Position numbers and translations under genes: made by a program. Shown here piece by piece: positions 34,600 through 43,855 of a DNA stretch of 64,000 bases. The number at the start of each line of letters is the position of its first letter. Position 1 is the first letter of the stretch. The notes beneath the pieces are model-generated. The model made no database searches. It was not told the origin of the DNA and worked only from the letters and a program-made list of their open reading frames with translations. Source of the stretch: Catonella morbi ATCC 51271 (GTDB lineage Bacteria; Bacillota; Clostridia; Lachnospirales; Lachnospiraceae); assembly GCF_000160035.2 (NCBI RefSeq), contig NZ_KI535366.1, positions 64,271 to 128,270 of the forward strand. Direction: 5' to 3'.

Positions 34600-37437
34600 T
34601 TGATTGACACTTTGATAACTTTTTTCAAGAATTTTCTTAAGACAAGGACTGTTCCATTAATTGTTATATATTTAACATTCTCTGTTGTTCTGATTTATAA
34701 AGTATTTACAATCCAGGTGGTTAAGCAGAAAGACATAGCGGAACATACTGTTACTCAGGATGAAATTACCCGTGAAACCAAAGCGACAAGAGGAAATATT
34801 TATGACTGTAACGGAGTGCTTTTGGCATATAACAAGCTCTCTTACAATGTCACTTTACAGGATTATAAGGCATTTGATTCAGATGAAAAAAAGAATGCCA
34901 TGATTTTCAGACTTATAAAGATAATAGAATCAAACGGCGGAAAATTATTTCCTGAGTTTTACATCGAAAAAGATAAAAAAGGTAACTTAAAATTTACGGT
35001 AGAGGGGCTTGCTGAAAGCAGATTTAAGAGAGATGCATATATGCTTACCTCTATTGAAAAACTTACAACTGCACAGCGTAATGCTACAGCTTCTGAGGTG
35101 TTTGAGCATCTGAGAAGCGGTGAGCATATGTTTAACATAAGCGATACCTACAGTGTGGATGATGCACTTAAAATAATGAAGGTTCGCTTTGCTTTACTGT
35201 TAAATACATATAATAAAGGAAATCCTATTTCAATTGCTGTTAATGTAAATGCAAAGACGGTGGCGGCAGTGCTTGAGAACTCGGCAGAACTTCCGGGGGC
35301 TGAAATTGCAGAGCATACCTACAGATATTATAATGACAGCAAATATTTCGCGCATGTACTTGGATATACGGGTAATGTCAATGAAACTGAAATGTCCGAG
35401 GACAAAGAAAAGTATTATAATACTACTGACCAGATTGGAAAGTCCGGAGTAGAATATTCCTTTGAAAAATATTTAAGAGGAGTTAAGGGAACAGAGGAAG
35501 CTACACTCAACTCGAATTATTATGTTACGGGTGTAAAAACCGTTACCGAACCGAAGGCGGGAGATGACGTATATCTGACTATTGACAGTAAGTTGCAGAA
35601 GGTTTGCTATAACATAATTGAAAAAGAATTGGCGGCTGTATTGTTAAGTAAAATTCATAATTCGGCAAGTTATGGAGAAAAAGGAAAAAATTCATATAAT
35701 ATTATGATTCCTATATATGACGTTTATAATGCGCTGTTTGATAACGGAGCCATAGATATACACAGGATTGAAACCAAGAAGGCCGGAAAAGTGGAAAAAG
35801 GTGTATATGAAAAGTTTAAGACGGAAGAAAAAAATGTTATAAAAAAACTTAAAGAACTGATGACGGAAAACAGCGTTACTAAAGAGCGTTCCAATAAGAC
35901 TACCGCTGAATACATAGATTATGTATACACTTACATAAAAAATGAAAAATTGATAGATGTTACTTTGGTAAATGAAGATGATGAGATTTTTAAAGCTTAT
36001 GTGGATAATAAGAAGAGTTTGGGAGAATTCTTAAAGTATTCGGTATCTAACAAATGGATTAATCTGCCTAAACTTAATATCGGAACAGAATATTTGAGTA
36101 CGGATGAAATTTACCGGATTTTGTTAAAATATATATTTGAGAATATCACTTCGGATTTGCAGTTTAAGAAAATTATTTATAAGAATCTGATTTTTAATCA
36201 CACAATATCGGGTACTGAGGTATGTCTGATATTATTTTCACAAGGTTTTCTTAAAAATGATGATACCGCATACCGCAATCTATTAAACGGCTCATTGTCT
36301 CCGTATACTTTTATAAGGAGCAAGATTAAGAGCCTTGAAATTACGCCTGCCAATCTGGCTTTAGATCCTTGTTCGGGCTCCATGGTAGTTACCAATCCGA
36401 ATACGGGGGAAGTTAAGGCATTGGTTTCTTATCCGAGCTATGATAATAATAAGCTTGCCAATCAGATAGATGCAAAATATTATGCCAAACTTCAAACAGA
36501 TAAATCATATCCGCTTATAAACAGACCTTGTCAGCAAAAGACGGCACCCGGTTCGACTTTTAAGATGATTTCCGCAGCTGCCGATCTTGCTACGGGAGCT
36601 GTTGGCGAGAATGAAAAGATTGATGCACAGGTTGTATTTACCAAGACTGATAAACCTGCGTCTTGTTGGAGCAGGGTTCCGCATGGAAAGATTGATATAA
36701 GGACTGCTATTGAGGTGTCTTGTAACTACTTTTTCTATGAGACAGGGTACAGAATGAGTTTAGATTCCGAAGGCAAATATGTTTCAAAGCTGGGTCTTGA
36801 AAAATTAAATAAATATGCGGCTATGTTCGGCTTTAAAAAAGGTGTTACTTCAGGAATAGAACTGTACGAGTATGAGCCGTCAATATCAGATACAGACTCA
36901 GTAAGATCTTCCATAGGTCAGGGCAGCTATGCGTTTACACCAACCCAGATTTCAAGATATGTGTCCTGTATAGCCAATGGCGGCAAACTTAATTATCTTA
37001 CTGTTATTAAAGAAATTAAAAATCTTGATGGCAAAAAGATTAAAAACACCGTATCAAATGCAGCAAATAAAAAAGCTCCTAAGGTAGAACTGGATCCGAG
37101 GATATGGAGTGTAATTAAAGATGGAATGTACAGGGCGGTTAACGGAGACAGGAGTTCACATAAGGAACTTTTTAAGGATATTAAGGACCTGGTGGCAGGA
37201 AAGACGGGAACAGCTCAGTTTTCAAATATGAGAGCCGATCATGCTCTTTTTACATCCTATGCTCCTTATAATAAGCCTGAAATATCGGTTACCTGTGTAC
37301 TTCCTTATGCCTATACTTCAGGAAATGCTGCCAGAGCTGCGGCTGATTTTTATGAGTACTATTATGGTGACGGAGATGAAGAATCATTAAATAAAAAAGC
37401 TGTTAAAGATAATGTAGATAATATAATTTCAGATTAG
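34600..37437 (+). CDS. mrdA: Class B penicillin-binding protein 2 (elongasome transpeptidase)
   Basis: A 945-residue membrane-anchored D,D-transpeptidase that cross-links lateral wall glycan together with RodA. It has an N-terminal membrane helix (about 15-38) and a PBP-dimer domain opening ETKATRGNIYDCNGVLLAYN. The transpeptidase motifs are S652-T-F-K655, S707-C-N709 and K868-T-G870. It is much longer than the ~630-residue proteobacterial PBP2, owing to an insertion of about 250 residues (about 335-585) between the pedestal and the catalytic domain; large clostridial homologs also carry one. TTG start, with AAGGGGAT upstream. Operon: mreBCD-mrdA-minCDE-rodA. Confidence 0.94.
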   Translation: MIDTLITFFKNFLKTRTVPLIVIYLTFSVVLIYKVFTIQVVKQKDIAEHTVTQDEITRETKATRGNIYDCNGVLLAYNKLSYNVTLQDYKAFDSDEKKNAMIFRLIKIIESNGGKLFPEFYIEKDKKGNLKFTVEGLAESRFKRDAYMLTSIEKLTTAQRNATASEVFEHLRSGEHMFNISDTYSVDDALKIMKVRFALLLNTYNKGNPISIAVNVNAKTVAAVLENSAELPGAEIAEHTYRYYNDSKYFAHVLGYTGNVNETEMSEDKEKYYNTTDQIGKSGVEYSFEKYLRGVKGTEEATLNSNYYVTGVKTVTEPKAGDDVYLTIDSKLQKVCYNIIEKELAAVLLSKIHNSASYGEKGKNSYNIMIPIYDVYNALFDNGAIDIHRIETKKAGKVEKGVYEKFKTEEKNVIKKLKELMTENSVTKERSNKTTAEYIDYVYTYIKNEKLIDVTLVNEDDEIFKAYVDNKKSLGEFLKYSVSNKWINLPKLNIGTEYLSTDEIYRILLKYIFENITSDLQFKKIIYKNLIFNHTISGTEVCLILFSQGFLKNDDTAYRNLLNGSLSPYTFIRSKIKSLEITPANLALDPCSGSMVVTNPNTGEVKALVSYPSYDNNKLANQIDAKYYAKLQTDKSYPLINRPCQQKTAPGSTFKMISAAADLATGAVGENEKIDAQVVFTKTDKPASCWSRVPHGKIDIRTAIEVSCNYFFYETGYRMSLDSEGKYVSKLGLEKLNKYAAMFGFKKGVTSGIELYEYEPSISDTDSVRSSIGQGSYAFTPTQISRYVSCIANGGKLNYLTVIKEIKNLDGKKIKNTVSNAANKKAPKVELDPRIWSVIKDGMYRAVNGDRSSHKELFKDIKDLVAGKTGTAQFSNMRADHALFTSYAPYNKPEISVTCVLPYAYTSGNAARAAADFYEYYYGDGDEESLNKKAVKDNVDNIISD

Positions 37438-37449
37438 TTAGGAGGCAAA

Positions 37450-38124
37450 ATGAAGCAACCGGTTGTTATTAAGGCAAATAATTATGGCCTGATGATTATT
37501 CTTAATCCGGATTTAGAATTTGAGGAGCTATTAAAGGAAGTCGGAGAAAAATTTAAGGAATCCGCTAAATTCTTCGGAAATGTGGATATGGCTGTTTCTT
37601 TTGATGGCAGGAAACTTTCGGCTGACGAAGAGGAAAGTATTATTCAGACCATCCTTAAGAATTCCTCCATACATATAGTATGTATAATAGATAATGATCC
37701 TGTAAAGGAAGCGAAGTTTAAAAAGAAGTTAGAACAGATGAGTATTTCCGAAGATGCGAGCCTTACTAAAATTCACAAGGGCTACTTCAGATCGGGACAG
37801 ATGATGGAATTTGATACGGGAGTTGTGATAATCGGAGATATTAATCCGGGTGCAAAGGTTGTGGCAAAAGGTAGCATAGTTGTATTGGGAGCATTAAAAG
37901 GCGAAGCGGAGGCAGGTGCGGGCGGAAATGATGATACCTTTATAATTGCCCTTGATATGAATCCGATACAGTTAAGAATAGGCTCTAAAATAGCCAGATG
38001 TGCTGATAACTCTGCGATATTAAGTAAATCCAAGTGCCTGTCACCTCAGGTCGCCTTTGTGGAAAATGATAATATTTGTATAGAAGATTTGAATAAAAAT
38101 GTACTGGATTCACTAAAATTATAA
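37450..38124 (+). CDS. minC: Septum site-determining protein MinC
   Basis: A 224-residue FtsZ-assembly inhibitor that keeps division away from the poles when recruited by MinD. The N-terminal FtsZ-binding region is weakly conserved. The C-terminal beta-helix domain is clear: HKGYFRSGQMMEFDTGVVIIGDINPGAKV-type strands, GSIVVLGALKGEAEAG, and FIIALDMNPIQLRIG. GGAGG lies before the ATG; the PBP2 stop is 12 bp upstream. Confidence 0.93.
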   Translation: MKQPVVIKANNYGLMIILNPDLEFEELLKEVGEKFKESAKFFGNVDMAVSFDGRKLSADEEESIIQTILKNSSIHIVCIIDNDPVKEAKFKKKLEQMSISEDASLTKIHKGYFRSGQMMEFDTGVVIIGDINPGAKVVAKGSIVVLGALKGEAEAGAGGNDDTFIIALDMNPIQLRIGSKIARCADNSAILSKSKCLSPQVAFVENDNICIEDLNKNVLDSLKL

Positions 38125-38143
38125 AAAAAGTTGTTTAAGTCAC

Positions 38144-38172
38144 TTGTAATTAATTCATTTTAATTATATTAT
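38144..38172 (+). promoter_or_regulatory. Candidate internal promoter before minD
   Basis: TTGTAA at 38144-38149 and TATTAT at 38167-38172 with a 17-bp spacer, in the 88-bp gap between minC and minD. It could let minDE-rodA be expressed apart from the mre genes. Confidence 0.45.
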
Positions 38173-38212
38173 TATATTGATGAAATTTTGTTTTAGTTAG
38201 GAGATTTTTTTT

Positions 38213-39001
38213 ATGGGAGAAGTTATTGTTATAACCTCCGGAAAAGGTGGTGTAGGTAAAACCACCACTACAGCCAATGTAGGTACCGGACTTGCTATGT
38301 TAGGTAAAAAAGTTGTTCTTATTGATACCGATATCGGCCTTAGAAACCTTGACGTAGTACTTGGGCTTGAGAACCGCATAGTTTATAATCTAGTAGATGT
38401 AATTGAACAGAATTGTAAAATTAAGCAGGCGCTTATTAAAGATAAAAGGTTTGAAACTCTTTATCTGCTTCCAAGTGCACAGACAAGAGATAAAGATGCT
38501 GTAAACCCTGAGCAAATGGTTTTACTTACAGAAGAATTAAGGAATGAGTTTGATTATATTATTCTTGATTGTCCTGCCGGAATTGAGCAGGGCTTTAAGA
38601 ATGCAATAGCGGGTGCAGACAGAGCGATTGTCGTAACCACACCTGAAGTTTCTGCGGTAAGAGATGCGGACAGAATCATAGGACTTCTTGAAGCAAATGA
38701 AATCGGAAAGACAGAACTTATCGTAAACAGAATACGTATGGACATGGTTAAAAGAGGCGACATGATGTCAAGTGAGGACGTACTTGATATCTTGGCTGTA
38801 AGCCTTCTCGGAGTTGTTCCCGATGATGAAAATATAGTTATTGCAACCAATACAGGTGAGCCGCTCGCAGGAAGTGATTCTCTTGCAGGACAGGCTTATA
38901 TGAATATATGTAAAAGAATAACGGGTGAGGAGATTCCTTTACTTGACCTTGAAAGTAAAAAAGGATTTTTGGCGCGTCTTGGAGAGTTATTTAAGAAGTA
39001 A
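38213..39001 (+). CDS. minD: Septum site-determining ATPase MinD
   Basis: A 262-residue ParA/MinD-type ATPase that binds the membrane in its ATP form and recruits MinC. It has the deviant Walker A GKGGVGKTTT, DTDIGLRNLD, Walker B-like YIILDCPAGI, and a C-terminal amphipathic helix (KKGFLARLGELFKK) serving as the membrane-targeting sequence. minE begins 12 bp downstream. GGAG precedes the ATG. Confidence 0.97.
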   Translation: MGEVIVITSGKGGVGKTTTTANVGTGLAMLGKKVVLIDTDIGLRNLDVVLGLENRIVYNLVDVIEQNCKIKQALIKDKRFETLYLLPSAQTRDKDAVNPEQMVLLTEELRNEFDYIILDCPAGIEQGFKNAIAGADRAIVVTTPEVSAVRDADRIIGLLEANEIGKTELIVNRIRMDMVKRGDMMSSEDVLDILAVSLLGVVPDDENIVIATNTGEPLAGSDSLAGQAYMNICKRITGEEIPLLDLESKKGFLARLGELFKK

Positions 39002-39013
39002 AGGAGTTAAGCT

Positions 39014-39289
39014 ATGAGTTTAATGGATTTTTTCAGAAAGAAATCTTCAGGACAGAAGGCTGTAGACAGACTGAAACTTGTATTGGTGTCAGACAGGTCA
39101 AACTGCTCTCCTGAGATTATGGAACAAATCAAGAATGATATAATTCAGGTTATTTCAAAATATGTTGAAATAGATGTTGAAGGACTTGATATTAAAATTG
39201 AACAAACAGAGTCAGAAACAGGAAATGTAACTGTTCCGGCAATTTGTGCCAGTATCCCTGTAAAAGAAATTAAAGGGAAAAGGTCATAA
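39014..39289 (+). CDS. minE: Cell division topological specificity factor MinE
   Basis: A 91-residue protein that stimulates the MinD ATPase and gives the Min system its spatial pattern. The N-terminal membrane-binding and MinD-contact region (MDFFRKKSSGQKAVDRLKLVLVSDR-type) and the C-terminal dimer domain (QVISKYVEIDVEGLDIKIEQ) are both present. A complete MinCDE set alongside DivIVA (45920) suggests oscillator-type and polar-anchor components coexist, as in some Clostridia. Confidence 0.95.
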   Translation: MSLMDFFRKKSSGQKAVDRLKLVLVSDRSNCSPEIMEQIKNDIIQVISKYVEIDVEGLDIKIEQTESETGNVTVPAICASIPVKEIKGKRS

Positions 39290-39298
39290 AGGATACCG

Positions 39299-40459
39299 AT
39301 GTTTAAAAATAAGAAGTATGATTTAAAAGATTTTAGCTTTTCCCTGCTGATAGCTGTATTGGTGCTTTGTTCCATCAGCATATTCTGTCTGTTTAAGTCG
39401 GAAGGCTTTGGCATGGCAAGGAGACAGCTTATAGGTGTTGCTTTAGGTGTTGTTGTAGCTCTGATAGGTGCTATGATTGATTATCACTTTATATGTAAAT
39501 TTGTTATATTATACTATATTATCGGAGTGATAATGCTGGTTATGGTTAAATTTACACGTTTTGGATTTGACCATAAAACAGGAGCTTTCAGGTGGCTAAG
39601 TATAGGTTCTACTGAAATACAGCCGTCGGAGCTTGTAAAAATAATTCTTATAGTGGTACTTGCGGTACTATTTACTAAAGTTCAGAATAAACTGAATAAG
39701 TGGAGTATATTTTTGCTATCCGGTATTATAATGTTTTTACCGACTTCACTTATTCTTATACAGACAGATCTTTCATCAAGCATGGTTTGCATATTTATTT
39801 TTGCCGTAATGATATTTATGGCAGGACTCAGTCTTAAGATTATCGGAATTACAGTAGCTGTATCAGTTCCTGTGGGTGTTGCTCTTTTCTGGTATGTAAT
39901 ACAACCGGGGCAAAAGCTTCTTACAATGAAGCAGCAAGAGAGAATACTTAGTTTTTTGGATCCTGAAAAATATGCTCTTACAGGACAGTATCAGCAGATT
40001 AATTCAGTAAATGCAATAGCTGCGGGTAAAGTCTTGGGAAAGACACTTTTAGGAGATACATCGGATTTCAGGCTTTATAATAAGGTTTACGTAAATGAAA
40101 GTGATTTCATTTTTTCGGTAATAGCAGAAGAATTAGGTTTTATAGGTTGTTTTTTTGTTATCGCCTTGTTTGCTTTCGTTGTTTTTAAATGTATAATGAT
40201 TGCCGGAAAAGCAAATGATATTACCGGCAAGATGATAGCTATAGGAGTGTCGGCTATGCTTATGTTTCAGTCTTTTGTAAACATAGGTGTTAATACAGCC
40301 CTGCTTCCGAATACAGGTTTACCGTTGCCGTTTATGAGTTATGGATTATCTTCTTTATTGAGTAATTTTTTGGGGATAGCTCTGGTTTTGAATGTAGGTC
40401 TTCAAAAATCAAAACATGGCTTGACTTTTAATACCGGTGAAAATGAAATATTATTTTAA
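39299..40459 (+). CDS. rodA: SEDS-family peptidoglycan glycosyltransferase RodA
   Basis: A 386-residue polytopic protein (about ten membrane segments) that polymerises lipid II during elongation, working with PBP2. SEDS features: RWLSIGSTEIQPSELVKI, QTDLSSSMV, ESDFIFSVIAEELGFIG, and LPNTGLPLPFMSYGLSSLLSN. Position beside mreBCD and mrdA supports RodA rather than FtsW or SpoVE. It lies 9 bp after minE. Confidence 0.93.
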   Translation: MFKNKKYDLKDFSFSLLIAVLVLCSISIFCLFKSEGFGMARRQLIGVALGVVVALIGAMIDYHFICKFVILYYIIGVIMLVMVKFTRFGFDHKTGAFRWLSIGSTEIQPSELVKIILIVVLAVLFTKVQNKLNKWSIFLLSGIIMFLPTSLILIQTDLSSSMVCIFIFAVMIFMAGLSLKIIGITVAVSVPVGVALFWYVIQPGQKLLTMKQQERILSFLDPEKYALTGQYQQINSVNAIAAGKVLGKTLLGDTSDFRLYNKVYVNESDFIFSVIAEELGFIGCFFVIALFAFVVFKCIMIAGKANDITGKMIAIGVSAMLMFQSFVNIGVNTALLPNTGLPLPFMSYGLSSLLSNFLGIALVLNVGLQKSKHGLTFNTGENEILF

Positions 40460-40486
40460 CAAATATTAATATATAAGGGGTGGATT

Positions 40487-40885
40487 ATGAACATTGGATT
40501 GGTTGCACATGATGCTAAAAAGAAGCTTATGCAGAATTTCTGCATAGCTTACAGAGGAATTTTAGGCAAGAATACTTTGTATGCAACAGGAACAACAGGT
40601 AGACTTATTGAAGAAGTTACCAATTTGAATGTGCATAAATATCTTGCAGGACATTTGGGGGGAGAGCAACAGATGGCTGCTCAAATCGATCACAACGAAA
40701 TAGACTTGGTTATATTTTTAAGAGATCCATTATCCTCAAAGACACATGAACCTAATATCAGTAATATCTTAAGACTTTGTGATATTAATAATATTCCTGC
40801 TGCTACTAATCTTGCGTCAGCAGAGCTTATGATTAAGGCTTTGGACAGGGGAGATCTTGACTGGAGAGAGTTGTATAAGTCATGA
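40487..40885 (+). CDS. mgsA: Methylglyoxal synthase
   Basis: A 132-residue cytoplasmic enzyme that turns dihydroxyacetone phosphate into methylglyoxal and phosphate. Family features: VAHDAKKKLMQNF, the phosphate-binding ATGTTGRLI, GGEQQMAAQI, and the catalytic Asp in IFLRDPLSSK. GGGGTGG lies before the ATG. It overlaps the downstream carboxypeptidase by 4 bp (ATGA), so it belongs to the shape operon, a linkage seen in several Firmicutes. Confidence 0.95.
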   Translation: MNIGLVAHDAKKKLMQNFCIAYRGILGKNTLYATGTTGRLIEEVTNLNVHKYLAGHLGGEQQMAAQIDHNEIDLVIFLRDPLSSKTHEPNISNILRLCDINNIPAATNLASAELMIKALDRGDLDWRELYKS

Positions 40886-41871
40886 TAATAAAGATGAGGA
40901 AAATTATTCTTGTACTTTTAACGGGGATTATGCTTACAGGTTGCGGAAATGATAATATAGCATATTTCCCATACGGAGACAGTGGAAATACAGGGGGAGC
41001 TTATGAGGTAACAACTTCTGATACAGGGCTCTCTCTTATGTCTGACGGACTTTGTGTTTTGTCTGATAAGAATGTCAATAATTTAACAGACAAACCTTCT
41101 TTTAATGCAAAGTCGGTAATAGTTTCAAGCGATGAAGAAGCTATTTATTCAAAAAACTGTTTCAAAAAAATGTATCCTGCCAGCCTTACCAAGATGATGA
41201 CTGCTTATGTGGTTTTTGCTAAAGAAAAAAATCTGGACAGAACTGTTAAGATAGATGGTGAATCTATTAAAATTTCTGAACCGCTGGCAAAGAAGATAAG
41301 GTTGATGGATGGCGATGAAGTTACAATAAGGCAGCTTCTCAATGCGGCTTTAGTGACTTCGGCAAATGATGCTGCTAAGGCTTTGGCTGTTGCGGTAGCG
41401 GGAAGTGAAGAAAAGTTTGCCGCTCTTATGAATGAAGAAGCTAAAAAAATCGGGGCAACTCACAGCAGGTTTGTAAACAGTACAGGCCTTCATGACACAG
41501 CACATTACTCTACTTTATATGATTTATATCTGATTTTTAATGAACTTCTCAAAAATTCTGAATTTGTCAAGATAGTGAATCAGGGTTCGTATACTATGAA
41601 ACATAAGAACAGTGCAGGAGTTGAGGTTGTTAAAACAATGTCATCAACCAATCAGTATCTTGCGGGAGTCATGAAAGTGCCTGACGGATATACGGTCATA
41701 GGCGGTAAGACAGGTACTACGGATGAAGCGGGCTCTTGTATTCTTATGTCGTTTAAGTCATCTTCGGATAAAAAATATATAGTCGGAGTGCTGAAGGCAT
41801 CCGATGCGCTGAACCTCTACGCACAGCTTGGCACAGTTTTTGAAAACTTACCACAAAATATACCAAACTGA
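40882..41871 (+). CDS. D-alanyl-D-alanine carboxypeptidase, lipoprotein (DacA/DacF-like, S11)
   Basis: A 329-residue penicillin-binding carboxypeptidase that trims pentapeptides in the wall. A lipoprotein signal (MRKIILVLLTGIMLTGC, lipobox LTGC) anchors it outside the membrane; most family members instead use a C-terminal amphipathic helix, which seems absent here. Active-site motifs are SLTKM (SxxK), SANDAA (SxN) and GGKTGTT (KTG). ATG 40882 overlaps the mgsA stop; an in-frame ATG at 40894 would still leave a complete signal. Confidence 0.92.
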   Translation: MIIKMRKIILVLLTGIMLTGCGNDNIAYFPYGDSGNTGGAYEVTTSDTGLSLMSDGLCVLSDKNVNNLTDKPSFNAKSVIVSSDEEAIYSKNCFKKMYPASLTKMMTAYVVFAKEKNLDRTVKIDGESIKISEPLAKKIRLMDGDEVTIRQLLNAALVTSANDAAKALAVAVAGSEEKFAALMNEEAKKIGATHSRFVNSTGLHDTAHYSTLYDLYLIFNELLKNSEFVKIVNQGSYTMKHKNSAGVEVVKTMSSTNQYLAGVMKVPDGYTVIGGKTGTTDEAGSCILMSFKSSSDKKYIVGVLKASDALNLYAQLGTVFENLPQNIPN

Positions 41872-41900
41872 TTGAATTTTATAATAATTTGACATATAAT
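41872..41900 (+). promoter_or_regulatory. Candidate sigma-A promoter
   Basis: TTGAAT at 41872-41877 and TATAAT at 41895-41900 with a 17-bp spacer, 50 bp before the small P-loop gene. Confidence 0.6.
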
Positions 41901-41949
41901 GTTATTGATTAATAAACTTTTTATACTCATACTAAAGGAGGGTTTTACT

Positions 41950-42369
41950 ATGGTTAATATTGTTTGTGGGGAAAAGGGAAAAGGCAAAACAAAAGTAATT
42001 CTTGAGAAGGCTAATGAGGCAGTTAAAACTTCAGGGGGGAATGTTGTATTCTTAGATAAGGATCTGGCTCATATGTATGAACTTAACAATAAGATTCGTC
42101 TTATAAATGTCAAAGATTTTTTTGTGGCCAATTCAAGTGAATTTGTTGGATTTATTTGTGGAATTGTTTCACAGGATCATGATCTTGAGGCTATCTTCCT
42201 TGACAGTTTCTTAAAGATTTCCTGTACAGATAAAGATACTATGAAACCTGTTCTTGATAAAATAATTCAGGTTGCGGATAAGTATAGTGTAGATATAATT
42301 CTCAGTCTTTCGGTTAAAAGTGAGGATGTACCTGAGGAATATAAGCATAATGTGCTGGTTTCCTTATAG
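41950..42369 (+). CDS. Small P-loop protein of unknown function
   Basis: A 139-residue protein starting with a canonical Walker A (GEKGKGKTK) close to the N-terminus and a hydrophobic-acidic strand (LEAIFLDSFL) that could serve as Walker B. The rest shows no recognised nucleotide-hydrolase family. ATG 41950 is chosen because AAAGGAGGG lies about seven bases upstream; an in-frame ATG at 41899 overlaps the promoter. It is flanked by a promoter and a terminator, so it is probably a single-gene transcript inside the envelope cluster. Confidence 0.75.
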   Translation: MVNIVCGEKGKGKTKVILEKANEAVKTSGGNVVFLDKDLAHMYELNNKIRLINVKDFFVANSSEFVGFICGIVSQDHDLEAIFLDSFLKISCTDKDTMKPVLDKIIQVADKYSVDIILSLSVKSEDVPEEYKHNVLVSL

Positions 42370-42387
42370 GAACAAAAGGTTAAATTT

Positions 42388-42428
42388 CAAACTGTCACAT
42401 TAATAAAGGTGTGGCAGTTTGTTTATTT
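42388..42428 (+). terminator. Intrinsic terminator after the P-loop gene
   Basis: CAAACTGTCACA pairs with TGTGGCAGTTTG (one wobble pair), followed by TTTATTT. It ends right at the ribosome site (GGAGG, 42429-42433) of the next gene. Confidence 0.75.
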
Positions 42429-42441
42429 GGAGGAATAGATA

Positions 42442-43854
42442 TTGGCTAAACAAAACTTGGCTAAGAAAAGAAAAAACAATGTTGTTCATTATGAAGACAG
42501 AAAACCGGCTAAAAAACATTTCAATGTAGGATATTTTTTGTTTTTCATTATATTTGTTTATATTTTAGGGCATACAGCAATTTTTATGTCCAGAGAAAAG
42601 ACTTCTGTATACAGGGTAGTGAGTGATGAAAAATCCGAAGTTATTAATACAACTGGGCTTGCGCTTAGAAAAGAAAGAATTTTTAAGTCTAAAGAAGCAG
42701 GCTATATTAACTATTATGTAAGCGGGAACTCCAGAGTACATAAGGGTGAGGTAGTATTTTCCATAGATAAAACAGGAAGCATTTACTCAAAACTTATGAT
42801 GGATGATCAGACCGATGAATCAGGTGAGAGGTTGACAGGTATATTACATCAGTTTCAGATTAATAGGGATGATAACTTTGGCAGTACATACAGCTTGAAG
42901 GAGTCTATGAATGAAACTGTAATGACCACATCGGGTAAAATGGTAATGGCTAAGCTTAATAAGGCAACAGATGCAAGTGAATATTTAAACTTAAACTATG
43001 CTGATGATAGTGGAATTGTTGTTTATGGAGCAGATGGGCTGGAAGACATGACAGAAGAAAAGATTACTCAGGATATATTTGAAAAACAAAATAGCTACAT
43101 ACTTAAGACGGCGGCTGAAAATGAAGGCAAGGTAGAAACCGGTGAGGCTGTGTATAAACTTATTTCGGATGAAGTTTGGAATGTAGTGGTTCCGATAAAC
43201 GAAACCCAGAAGGAACTTTTAAAAGAGAAAACCTATGTGGATGCAGTGGTTGATAATAAGGGATTTATTGCCAGAGCTCAAGCAAGAATAGCAGAAATAA
43301 ACGGTGGTAACTATTTGGTTCTGAAATTTTTTAATTATATGGTTGATTATGCTGATAAGAGATTTGTAAATATATACATAGTACTTAAAAGCATAACCGG
43401 CTTAAAAGTTCCAAAGTCATCTGTAGTGGAAAGGCAGGTATATGAGATTCCTGAAGAATACTATGTAGGTGGAGGGGGAAACAGAAGCGGAGGTTTTACG
43501 ATTCAGACCGTAGGCAAAAATAATGAAATTATAACCAAATATATTGAAACTGAAATATGCTACAAAGATGATAAAAATAAAATGATTTATATAGATCTGA
43601 ATGAAAGTTTTAAGCCCGGAGATGAGATTATAGAGCCTAATAGCGGTAATATTTATAAAATCAGTAAAACAAAACTGTTAAAAGGCGTGTATAATATAAA
43701 TAACGGTTACCCAAGATTCAGACATGTAGAGCCTGACACGGAAAATATAAACAGTGATGACAGTGAATATTATCTTATACCGAGTGATAAGGGCTATTTC
43801 TTAAATGAGTATGATAATATAATATTAAATGCTGACAAGGTTGGTAAGGAGTAG
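42442..43854 (+). CDS. HlyD-family-like membrane protein
   Basis: A 470-residue protein with one N-terminal membrane segment (about 30-50) after a very basic start, then an extracytoplasmic part. The part after the anchor (LRKERIFKSKEAGYINYYVSGNSRVHKGEVVFSI) is the biotinyl-lipoyl-like hairpin of HlyD/membrane-fusion proteins. A later segment (GDEIIEPNSGNIYKIS) fits the closing barrel. No ABC exporter or outer-membrane partner is nearby. TTG start with GGAGG eight bases upstream. It is followed after 1 bp by yggS, so it belongs to the division cluster; a role in division or wall assembly is inferred from position only. Confidence 0.72.
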   Translation: MAKQNLAKKRKNNVVHYEDRKPAKKHFNVGYFLFFIIFVYILGHTAIFMSREKTSVYRVVSDEKSEVINTTGLALRKERIFKSKEAGYINYYVSGNSRVHKGEVVFSIDKTGSIYSKLMMDDQTDESGERLTGILHQFQINRDDNFGSTYSLKESMNETVMTTSGKMVMAKLNKATDASEYLNLNYADDSGIVVYGADGLEDMTEEKITQDIFEKQNSYILKTAAENEGKVETGEAVYKLISDEVWNVVVPINETQKELLKEKTYVDAVVDNKGFIARAQARIAEINGGNYLVLKFFNYMVDYADKRFVNIYIVLKSITGLKVPKSSVVERQVYEIPEEYYVGGGGNRSGGFTIQTVGKNNEIITKYIETEICYKDDKNKMIYIDLNESFKPGDEIIEPNSGNIYKISKTKLLKGVYNINNGYPRFRHVEPDTENINSDDSEYYLIPSDKGYFLNEYDNIILNADKVGKE

Positions 43855-43855
43855 A

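Noticed and set aside
41889-41927. TTGACA (41889) with TATACT (41922) as a promoter
   Set aside because: The spacer is 27 bp, far from optimal; the TTGAAT/TATAAT pair at 41872-41900 fits better.
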